Below are positions 8,315 to 15,430 of a stretch of DNA of 64,000 nt, piece after piece. The position numbers and the translations under genes are program-made. Source of the DNA: Ardenticatenaceae bacterium. Its GTDB lineage: Bacteria > Chloroflexota > Anaerolineae > Promineifilales > Promineifilaceae. Each line of letters begins with the position of its first letter. Position 1 is the first letter of the stretch. The notes under the pieces are model-generated. The model had not been told where the DNA came from and searched no databases. It saw only the letters and a program-made list of their open reading frames with translations. The stretch covers positions 1 through 64,000 of the forward strand of contig JACKCC010000027.1 of assembly GCA_020634245.1 (NCBI GenBank), in the 5' to 3' direction.

Positions 8315-8522
8315 CTTGCCGTCCCGTTTTTTCTCTGTTTAGCTGGAGTCGCGCAGGTTAAAAGCCCTCTTTGGTTAGTAGGGGATGTCCTCGGATAAAT
8401 CCAGAACCTGAAAACAGTTGTTTTTAGGCCATGTGTGGCCGCAACCACCAGGACCCAGGCCGAACAGAATAAAAGGCCGAACTGAAACAGCCAGGAGGCC
8501 GACGTCGCTCAGAGAGAAAAGA

Positions 8523-8600
8523 ATGAGCCGGAGTAAAAACGCCCCGAAGCGAATTACTCCGAGGCGTCGTCAGAAATCTATCGAACGTTTAATTCTCTGA
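8523..8600 (+). other. Mini-ORF overlapping a pseudoknot-like hairpin
   Basis: A 25-codon basic ORF (MSRSKNAPKRITPRRRQKS...) starts at 8523. Its first part folds: CGGAGTAA (8529-8536) pairs with TTACTCCG (8554-8561), and CGCC in the loop (8540-8543) can pair with GGCG after the stem (8563-8566), an H-type pseudoknot. The loop begins AAAACGCCCC, the same wording as the hairpin in the short RNA at 38.7 kb. It could be a small RNA, a tiny gene or an origin structure. Confidence 0.35.
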
Positions 8601-8697
8601 CATTTCCATTTGTCCCAGAGAAATTAAATGACGGATTTTGCGCCAGCAAAATCAATATAGATTTTAGGCGGCCTATGGTCAAGCCTCAGTTTGACAT

Positions 8698-8716
8698 TGT
8701 GGAAAAGTTGTTCACA
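8698..8716. promoter_or_regulatory. Pair of DnaA-box-like sites
   Basis: TGTGGAAAA (8698-8706) is the reverse complement of TTTTCCACA, which fits the DnaA box consensus TTWTNCACA. One base later, TTGTTCACA (8708-8716) is a one-mismatch box on the other strand. AT-rich DNA lies to the left (about 8600-8690). With the repeat array on one side and a primase gene on the other, this is a plausible replication origin. Confidence 0.5.
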
Positions 8717-8784
8717 TTTTAGGTTCAGCCGTACCTAATGAACAACAACCAACCTCATTTTAATCCCCATCATAACCCCCAGCA

Positions 8785-9293
8785 GCAGCCCCATTTTGTG
8801 CGATGGGGGTATTCTCGAGGCGGCGGGCATCGAGCCCGCGCCTCAAGCCCGGAAGAGCTGGTTGGCTCGGAGAGGCCGGTGCATCAGACCGCTTTTTCAC
8901 CCGCGTGCGGGTCAAAAAAGCCGTCTGTCTGCCGCCCCCTCGCTCGCCAAACCAGGGCGTCTGGGCTCAGTCGCAGCTTGCAGCAGCCCCTGACCCCGAC
9001 TACCCCCGCTGCGCTGTGCCTAGTGTGGCCAAAGGCCCACAGATCCCAGTGCCCTCGCGTGCTTTATTGCCGACGGACGGCAACAAATCCCGCAGCGGCG
9101 CTACGCTGCGTCGGCTGGCCTTCGCCCCGTGAAAGAAGGTGATCGGACTCCCCTTCATTCCCCGGTCGGGCCAGCCACCTGGCTAACACGGGGGTAGTCG
9201 GTCTCTGCGAGCCCGACGCCTGCGGCCCGTGACATCTTCCGGTCCATCTGTCACGGGCCTGCCGGAAGCGGTAGCGCCTGCGGCGCTTTTTAT
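8785..9293 (+). ncRNA. Candidate large ornate structured RNA (or structured origin)
   Basis: GC-rich stretch with dense, mutually consistent pairing, ending in an intrinsic terminator. Helices seen: 8817-8827 with 8834-8844 (11 bp, one bulge); CTGGTTGGC 8858-8866 with GCCAAACCAG 8946-8955, enclosing a roughly 19-bp hairpin at 8886-8925; a perfect 13-bp long-range helix 8996-9008 with 9189-9201. That helix encloses hairpins at 9024-9041, 9067-9083, 9091-9110 and a branch closed by 9113-9120 with 9169-9176. Last comes a perfect 11-bp stem 9224-9234 with 9249-9259, whose loop TTCCGG (9237-9242) can pair with CCGGAA (9262-9267). All three frames are open but none gives a credible protein. No known class was recognised. 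Confidence 0.6.
9273..9293 (+). terminator. Intrinsic terminator closing the structured segment
   Basis: AGCGCC (9273-9278), loop TGC, GGCGCT (9282-9287), then TTTTATT. The next gene starts 90 bp later, so this ends the upstream transcript. Confidence 0.8.
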
Positions 9294-9383
9294 TAGAAAC
9301 GTCCTCGCTCAAGGCGTTGGTGAATACCCCAATCGTTTGCCGGTCAACAAAGCGGGCGAATATCTGGTATCCTGTTTTCATCT

Positions 9384-10364
9384 ATGCGGCATCCAGAGCG
9401 CGTGTTCACCGACTACGAACTCTCACCCCTCGTCGGCGTGCTGGCCCGGAAATTCATCAATCGTTGGGACATGTACCCGCAACAGATGGCAAACGGCCGT
9501 TGGCTAACCGTTCATGAACCGCTGCACGTCGGCCTACTCCAGACCCATCTGCGGGGTGATGTGACGCTGGGCGTTTATTTGCTCGATGAGCAGAGTAGGG
9601 GACGTTTTCTGGTTTTTGACGCCGATAGCACTGAAAGTTGGCAGCAGTTGCGAAAGATGGCTCAGGAATTAGCAACTGAGAATGTTACCACCTATCTGGA
9701 GAACAGCCGGCGCGGTGGGCACTTGTGGCTGTTCTTTGACCAACCGCAACCTGGTCAGGCGGTTCGTTGGTTTGGTCGGGGTGTGTTGGCCAGGCAGGGC
9801 ATTCCCCCCAAGCAAATAGAACTGTATCCCAAGCAGGACGAACTGGATGATGGCCCCGGTTCCCTCATTCGCCTTCCTTTTGGCGTTCATCGCAAGAGTG
9901 GTCAACGTTACGGCTTTATGACACCAGAGGGTAATCCGTTAGCCCCGACCCTGCGCCAACAGGTGCAGGTGCTGGGACGAGCGGAAACGGTGCCTATTCG
10001 TTTTTTTGAGTTGGTTTGCGATAAGGGTAGGGAAGTGGAGGCTGAACGCCGAAAACGACGGATTGCACGGCCGTTAGCAGCCACCAAAAGTGTAACCGTA
10101 GGTGACCTGCCATCGGAGCGAATAAAAACGGCCGTTTCTGTTCACGATTTCGTTAGCCAGTACGTTGAGCTATCCCCATCGGGCATGGGGCTGTGCCCGT
10201 TCCATGACGACACCCATCCCAGTTTCAGTGTGAACGCTGAGGAAAACTATTGGTATTGTTTCACCTGCGGCATCGGCGGCAGTGTCATCGATTTCTGGAT
10301 GCAGTGGCAGGATTGTGATTTTGTAACGGCCGTGTCCGAACTCGCTCACATGTTATATGATTGA
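9384..10364 (+). CDS. Archaeo-eukaryotic-type primase fused to a CHC2 zinc finger
   Basis: 326 aa. Residues about 20-190 look like the AEP primase of TOTE/LigD-type proteins: TLGVYLLDEQSRGRFLVFDAD contains the catalytic D-x-D-like strand, and then come ENSRRGGHLWLFFDQP and GPGSLIRLPFGVHRKSG. A basic linker follows. The last 70 residues form a DnaG-type zinc finger (VHDFVSQYVELSPSGMGLCP, FHDDTHPSFSV, YWYCFTCGIGGSVIDF) with the C-H-C-C ligands. In ordinary DnaG the zinc finger is N-terminal and the catalytic core is TOPRIM, so this is a reversed, mixed architecture. The likely job is priming element replication. ATG 9384 has no strong ribosome site. Confidence 0.8.
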   Translation: MRHPERVFTDYELSPLVGVLARKFINRWDMYPQQMANGRWLTVHEPLHVGLLQTHLRGDVTLGVYLLDEQSRGRFLVFDADSTESWQQLRKMAQELATENVTTYLENSRRGGHLWLFFDQPQPGQAVRWFGRGVLARQGIPPKQIELYPKQDELDDGPGSLIRLPFGVHRKSGQRYGFMTPEGNPLAPTLRQQVQVLGRAETVPIRFFELVCDKGREVEAERRKRRIARPLAATKSVTVGDLPSERIKTAVSVHDFVSQYVELSPSGMGLCPFHDDTHPSFSVNAEENYWYCFTCGIGGSVIDFWMQWQDCDFVTAVSELAHMLYD

Positions 10365-10370
10365 GCCAGG

Positions 10371-10732
10371 TTAAAGTGTGGCAATAATGATGAGTTGAAT
10401 AGATTCTTCTTGTGGGTGTTTCGCAGCCCACCAATCTTGTATTTCTGGCCAGTTGTGGACGTGGAAATCCTTGTTCCTGTCATAATCGTCAGCAAAAAAC
10501 ATCTTGCGACAATAAGATCAAAATAATAATTTGCGGCATATCAGCCAAGTTCCGTGCTGCGTGATAATTTTTGAATCAATTCATCAATTTGCGTTAACAA
10601 AGAGTCTGTGTCTATTGAAAGACCATTCACAGCCTTTGGTATGTCGGGGATTGTTATCAGTTTTGATAAACCTATGCCTGTTAAATCTGTATATCGCCGA
10701 TTGTATTTTTCATTAGAAGCCTGTTCATGTAA
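10371..10732 (-). pseudogene. Decayed gene of unknown family
   Basis: Reading leftward from 10732, one frame gives a protein-like stretch (QASNEKYNRRYTDLTGIGL, KLITIPDIPKAVNGLSIDTD, LLTQIDELIQKL) up to an in-frame TGA at 10541-10543. The same frame is protein-like just beyond it (YAANYYFDLIVA). Then the coding signal jumps to another frame (RKMFFADDYDRNKDFHVHNW, PEIQDWWAAKHPQEES) and ends at a TAA at 10371-10373. So at least one stop and one frameshift (near an A6 run at 10494-10499) break a gene of about 120 codons. The family is not recognised. Confidence 0.5.
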
Positions 10733-10773
10733 TTAAAGCGCCCCTACAGGAATAATGATTGTCTTGATCTGCA

Positions 10774-13700
10774 CTACTGGGATTGCCAAATTGCCAAAAT
10801 GGCTCGATTGGTGGAATTGGTATCGAGAAATTGCTGGCGAACGGTCTCATCTTTGATGCTGGCCGCTTTTTCGAGTAGTCGCTCGTGCATCCGGGTGAAA
10901 ATGGTGCGGGCTTGGTGGCGAACGGCCGTTTCCCCTCCTCCGACTGCCATCAAAACTTCGTAACAGGTCAGATCAACCTGCAAAGGATATTCAATACCTT
11001 CCTGGCCATGTTCAGACAACCAGACTAGGATTTCCTGGACGTGCTCGTAAGCCTGCCGGTTGTGCCCTTGCGTCAGCGCCACACGAGCCAATCCGGCTAA
11101 ATCATCAATGGCCAAGGGCATTTGACCAATCTCACGGCGCAAATTCATGGCTCTGGCAAACGCATCAGAAGCCGCCTCTAATTTCCCCAGCCCGGTCAGG
11201 GCCAGCCCCAAATAGGTCAGACTGTATCCCTGACCTCTCCGGTCGCCAATCTCTTCTTGAATGCGCAGCGCCTGTTCGCAGTTTTGGCGGGAAGCTTCAT
11301 TTTCGCCAATCAGATGATTGACCAGACCCAGGTTGACCAGGCTGATCGCTTCGCCCTGATGGTCGTCAATGATGAGGCGAATTTCCAGAGCGCGTTGGTG
11401 ATAATCGCGGGCAGCCGCATAATCGCCCAGGTCGCAATAAAGCACACCCAGGTTGCTTTGAACAATTGTTTCCCCCCACCGGTCGCCGATGGCCTGATAA
11501 ATCGCCAGGGCCTGTTCATCATAGTCCCGTGCATTGAGATAATCCGCCAGGTCATAGAAAATCACGCCCAAATTACTTAAGATGTCAGCTTCACCCTGGC
11601 GTTCGCCGGCACTGTGGTAAATCTCAAGAGCTTGTTTGTAAAAGCTTTTAGCCTTAGCATAGTTACTCTGGAAAGCTGCGATAATTCCAAGTTTTTGCAA
11701 GCTACTTGCTTCTACAAGGCTTAATTTTCCATCCTTGGCAAGGGCCAAAGCTTTTTCAAGTTGAATTTGGCCTGCTTCGTAATCGCCCTGTAATAGGAGC
11801 GCCCGCCCCCATAGCAAGAATCCCCTCGCTTGCAGGTTGACATTTTGATTGTTTTGAGCTCTCTTAATAGCTTCTTGAGTTCTCTTGACAGTTGTTTTGA
11901 AGTCACCAGTTGCCAAGGTATAAACAGCTTGACGCAGAGCTACCTCAGCTAGTTTAGAGTTATCATCCAGGATATTTGCCAACCCCTCCAAAACTACCAG
12001 ATCATGATGCTGTGCCTCACGTGCTCCTTGTAAATGGTAAACCTTCTCGCGGGCGAGAAAGAGAGTGTAACGTTCGTTTTTATTCGTTTCAGGCGTTAGT
12101 TCCAAGGCCTGGCTGAAGTAATTTACTGCTTCGTCATTGGCGTACATTCTGGCGGCTTGTTCTCCCGCCTGTCGTAGATATATGGCTGCCTTATTCGTGT
12201 TTCCCGCTTCCTTAAAGTGTCGAGCCAACTGCACCGCAATCTCGTCACTTTTTTCTTCGTACAAAGTTTCCAATACTTTAGCGATCTCGCCATGTAGTAG
12301 ACGGCGTTCACCAGTATCAAGTTCATGATATAAATAACGTTGAATAAGCGCATGAGTAAATTTGTATCGCGACAAAATATGGCTGCCGACAGCAATTTCG
12401 CTCTGCTCATGTACCAAACGATGTTTCTTGTTCAAAGACATTGAAAGCCTTTGAAACAACTCTTTCTCTTCCATCATTTGCATGCGGGCCACCACTTGAG
12501 CGGTAAAAACCTCTCCTTCAACGCAGGCTGTCCTTAAGATTTGATGCAGATCCTCATTTAGACGAGAAATTCGATCTTTAATTACTGCGTCTACCTTAGC
12601 CGGTAACTCGTTCCAATTAATATTTGATCCTTCAACCCATTCGTTTTTTTCGTTCTTTACTAATTCACCTCTTCCTTGAAGGGATCTTAGTAATTCAACA
12701 GTAAATAATGGATGACCTCCAGTATGGTCGAATAATGCTTTCCGAAAGCCTGCCCCAAATTGGTTTGGCTCCGAATCCAATAAAGAGCCAACAAACTGTT
12801 TGTTTTCTTCTTGGCTGACTTTATCCAAGTCGATAGTAATGTCGCCCAAAGACCGTCTGAATTCAGCTAACACTTTTTCTAGCGGGTGTCGCGAACCTGC
12901 CCGATCAAGGGTTACTTCCTCTGGACGGTAAACGCCTACAATCAGGATAGGGCTATTTCTCAACCGCCGCCCCAGATGAAAAAGCAAACTAGCGGAAGCC
13001 GTATCCATCCACTGAAGATCATCTAATATCAATAGCATTGGATTTCGGTTGGCTACGGCTAGTAAAACATTTGTGTATTGTTCGAAAAAATGCTGCTGTG
13101 TTAGATCGAATACACTGTCTTTATTTCGATTGGCTAACTGTTCCAATTGATTTAACAAAATCGTTTCGTCGGGAAAAATTGTAGCGACCTGGTTTAAAAG
13201 CCTCCCGTTGGGGAAAAAAGCGTCAATAAGCGATGGGCCATGTTCCACCAAAGATTGAATTGTATGCGGCAAAATATGCCATAACCGAAGCGCATTCTCC
13301 TGTGTGATAATCCTTGAAGCCGGCCTGGATTCTAATTCGCCAGCAAGCATACTTACTACATCGCGAAATGGCAGATACGGGTCGCCATTGCCGGAAAAGT
13401 CGTTGCAATTACCTGTCGTAACGACAAGTTTGGGAAAAGTCTCCTGGGCGCGTCGAGAAAACTCAGCCGCCAATGTCGTCTTACCCCGTCCAGCGCCGCC
13501 GGAAATGAAAACCACATTCCCTCTTTGGTTCGCTGCTGATTCAAAATACTCGTTTAATTTTTTTAATTGGCTTTCCCGACCAACAAAAGCGGTTTGGGGT
13601 TGTTCAATTGATTCGTCTGCGATAGTCAGAAACGATGGGGGGAAAGGTGGGGCATCCATTTCACGAGTAGAATTCCCTGCTTTAATATCAAACTGTCCAT

Positions 13701-14430
13701 CTCGAATTTGACCGTATAGTGAAGTTGTTCGAGCCAAGGGCTCGACACCAAGCTCTTCCTCCAAATGACGGCAGCAGATGTTATATTGGGTCAAAGCATC
13801 GCTGCGCCGCCCACTTTTAGCCAACAATAACATTAATTGATAATGGGCGTCTTCCTGCCAAGGTGCCATTTCCAGAAGATGGGTAGTATATTTTATAGCT
13901 TCCTTGTATTTTCCATTTTGCATGTAATGGTTTGCTACTGTATGCAGCGTTTCCAGGGCATTTTTCTGCAATCTCTCTCGCTGGTCTACAACCCAATTTT
14001 CAAAATCGGGCGCATTACGAACATAAAACCCTTCCAAGAAATCTCCCCTGTAGAGTTCAACCGCTTTAAGTAATTGATTGATGTCTGCAATCTCCGAAGA
14101 TGAATAACTTTTCACTCCGCTTTGAAGCGCATCGACATCTAACCAATAAGAACTGTCTGGGTTAATGGACACCGTATGACGTGTAATGACCAATTGGGGG
14201 CTAACTAAGCGACGTAAGTTTGAAAGGGCTTTGGTCAGGTTTCTTAAAGCGCTTGCTTCAGGCATGTCGCCCCATAATAATCCGGCCAAAGCTGGTCGGA
14301 AGTGGGGGTGCCCAGTCACAGCCAGGTAACACAACAAAGCTTTAGCCTTGCTGGAACGAAAACCATCAATCGAGGTTCCATCTAGAACTATCTCTAAATT
14401 TCCTAGCAGGGAAAGTTTCAGATCTTTCAT
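10774..14430 (-). CDS. SARP/BTAD-type transcriptional activator with AAA ATPase and TPR repeats
   Basis: 1218 aa, cytoplasmic. Residues 1-100 are an OmpR/SARP-like winged helix (LSLLGNLEIVLDG, SSKAKALLCYLAV, LAGLLWGDMPE). Residues about 100-250 are the bacterial transcriptional activation domain. Residues about 285-550 are a STAND-like AAA ATPase with Walker A GGAGRGKTT and Walker B LLILDDLQWMD. The C-terminal 450 residues are TPR repeats (ALEIYHSAGERQGEADILSN, then repeated ALAIYQAIGDRWGE and ALEIRLIIDDHQGE units). Such proteins sense signals through the TPRs and activate operons in an ATP-dependent way. Direct repeats directly upstream suggest autoregulation. Only one ACGGCCGT octamer lies in this gene, near its 3' end. 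Confidence 0.92.
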   Translation of the reverse strand: MKDLKLSLLGNLEIVLDGTSIDGFRSSKAKALLCYLAVTGHPHFRPALAGLLWGDMPEASALRNLTKALSNLRRLVSPQLVITRHTVSINPDSSYWLDVDALQSGVKSYSSSEIADINQLLKAVELYRGDFLEGFYVRNAPDFENWVVDQRERLQKNALETLHTVANHYMQNGKYKEAIKYTTHLLEMAPWQEDAHYQLMLLLAKSGRRSDALTQYNICCRHLEEELGVEPLARTTSLYGQIRDGQFDIKAGNSTREMDAPPFPPSFLTIADESIEQPQTAFVGRESQLKKLNEYFESAANQRGNVVFISGGAGRGKTTLAAEFSRRAQETFPKLVVTTGNCNDFSGNGDPYLPFRDVVSMLAGELESRPASRIITQENALRLWHILPHTIQSLVEHGPSLIDAFFPNGRLLNQVATIFPDETILLNQLEQLANRNKDSVFDLTQQHFFEQYTNVLLAVANRNPMLLILDDLQWMDTASASLLFHLGRRLRNSPILIVGVYRPEEVTLDRAGSRHPLEKVLAEFRRSLGDITIDLDKVSQEENKQFVGSLLDSEPNQFGAGFRKALFDHTGGHPLFTVELLRSLQGRGELVKNEKNEWVEGSNINWNELPAKVDAVIKDRISRLNEDLHQILRTACVEGEVFTAQVVARMQMMEEKELFQRLSMSLNKKHRLVHEQSEIAVGSHILSRYKFTHALIQRYLYHELDTGERRLLHGEIAKVLETLYEEKSDEIAVQLARHFKEAGNTNKAAIYLRQAGEQAARMYANDEAVNYFSQALELTPETNKNERYTLFLAREKVYHLQGAREAQHHDLVVLEGLANILDDNSKLAEVALRQAVYTLATGDFKTTVKRTQEAIKRAQNNQNVNLQARGFLLWGRALLLQGDYEAGQIQLEKALALAKDGKLSLVEASSLQKLGIIAAFQSNYAKAKSFYKQALEIYHSAGERQGEADILSNLGVIFYDLADYLNARDYDEQALAIYQAIGDRWGETIVQSNLGVLYCDLGDYAAARDYHQRALEIRLIIDDHQGEAISLVNLGLVNHLIGENEASRQNCEQALRIQEEIGDRRGQGYSLTYLGLALTGLGKLEAASDAFARAMNLRREIGQMPLAIDDLAGLARVALTQGHNRQAYEHVQEILVWLSEHGQEGIEYPLQVDLTCYEVLMAVGGGETAVRHQARTIFTRMHERLLEKAASIKDETVRQQFLDTNSTNRAILAIWQSQ

Positions 14431-14443
14431 TGTTAAACCTTTA

Positions 14444-14517
14444 AGGAACAGTTTGGTCGCAGTTTAGACCTTTTAGGAACAGTTTGGTCGCAGTTTAGCC
14501 GCAATTCAGTCGCATTC
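14444..14517 (-). promoter_or_regulatory. Direct-repeat operator upstream of the SARP gene
   Basis: Two identical 24-bp copies at 14444-14467 and 14475-14498, 31 bp apart, plus a degenerate third part to 14517. Read toward the gene, AAACTG cores recur at 11-bp steps (AAACTGCGACC, AAACTGTTCCT), the spacing expected for SARP/OmpR dimers on one face of DNA. The nearest copy ends 14 bp from the start codon, so binding there would affect transcription or translation initiation. Confidence 0.7.
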
Positions 14518-14551
14518 ATTGTTTAGTATGTGGATATATTTCACCGAGTAT

Positions 14552-14589
14552 GAATGATTCATTCTCACTAATTCCATAATCGTGATTAT
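14552..14589. promoter_or_regulatory. Two small dyads in the 600-bp intergenic region
   Basis: GAATGATTCATTC (14552-14564) is a 13-bp palindrome, and ATAATCGTGATTAT (14576-14589) has perfect 6-bp arms. They lie between the SARP gene and the rightward transfer genes and could be operators. The rest of 14518-15033 shows no convincing gene. Confidence 0.35.
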
Positions 14590-15033
14590 CGGTTATGAAG
14601 CCGCTAGAAAGTCTTAGCAGGACATTTGGAATATACATTACACTTCATTTCCATCAGATTCCATTGAGTGACCGTGAATAATATTGCTTGAACAAAGAAA
14701 AGTGTCTATCTGACCAACAAGCAAATTCTTCCACGTAAACTCAAAAACTGCTTTCCGGTAAAACTCCCAGGTTAATGAGCAGTTGCATGTGACTGACAAA
14801 CGCTCAACAGGAAATGGGGGGTGATTTGATAATGAAAAAGTTCACGTTTACCCATCAATTCATAAATTATGCCTCCCGACATGCTATTCGAGCCCCTCCT
14901 GGGCTTCCAACAGGAAGCTCAAGCATTGTAAAACGTCATGATATTCAACTCCTTGTCATGTTCCGATTAGAGGGAGTGCGCATAGCCTCCCTCACCTTAT
15001 CCCACTTATGGGAAAAATAACCAGGAGGTTAAC

Positions 15034-15300
15034 ATGTCTGGTTCAAAAAGTGCCGAAGATGTTTTCGTGGAAATCGTCTTCGATGTAGTGAAGGAAGTGT
15101 TCTATCTTCTCTGGGGCATCTTATCTTTCATCGTTTCCTTTACGGTGAAAGCGCTCAAGAAATCCCCAGAAGAAAAGATGCGCCAAACGAACAGCACCGC
15201 CCAATGGGGGCAAAAGACAAACCAAGTTGCCTGCCCACAATGTGGCGCTCTCATCGAATCCGGCGCCAGCCGCTGTTACGCTTGCGGCAGTCGTTTTTAG
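15034..15300 (+). CDS. Small membrane protein with a C-terminal zinc ribbon
   Basis: 88 aa. One hydrophobic helix at about residues 20-40 (FYLLWGILSFIVSFTV) is followed by a charged linker and a zinc ribbon with CPQC near residue 67 and CYAC near residue 81. AGGAGG five nt before the ATG gives strong translation. A terminator follows at 15307. Proteins of this type are often adaptors; the role here is unknown. It lies just upstream of the transfer ATPase but is separated from it by the terminator. Confidence 0.75.
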   Translation: MSGSKSAEDVFVEIVFDVVKEVFYLLWGILSFIVSFTVKALKKSPEEKMRQTNSTAQWGQKTNQVACPQCGALIESGASRCYACGSRF

Positions 15301-15306
15301 ATAAAT

Positions 15307-15355
15307 GCCCGTTCGCAGAATAAGAGCTTCGTTTCAGAATTGGCGAACGGGCTTT
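15307..15355 (+). terminator. Intrinsic terminator
   Basis: GCCCGTTCGC (15307-15316) pairs perfectly with GCGAACGGGC (15343-15352) and is followed by TTT. The loop is long (26 nt), so it is moderate in strength. Confidence 0.55.
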
Positions 15356-15430
15356 AAGTAAGCGACCCTCGGGTTAGTTAATTCTTTGTCGGCCGCTTAC
15401 CAAGAATTCCCAGAAAAAGGTGAATGTGCT

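Noticed and set aside
8817..8844. T-arm-like stem that might be part of a tRNA (the translated wording GIEPA is often seen on antisense tRNA)
   Set aside because: No acceptor, D or anticodon arms can be built around it; the stem is better explained as one helix of the larger structured segment.
8738..9142. Overlapping open frames of 65-134 codons in the structured region
   Set aside because: Three frames are open at once, compositions are Arg/Pro/Ser-rich, no ribosome sites are present, and the stems cross all frames; typical of GC-rich structured RNA.
14814..15020. Possible 68-codon ORF before the zinc-ribbon gene
   Set aside because: The ribosome-like G-run is not well placed, the composition is unlike protein and no domain is seen; too weak to call.
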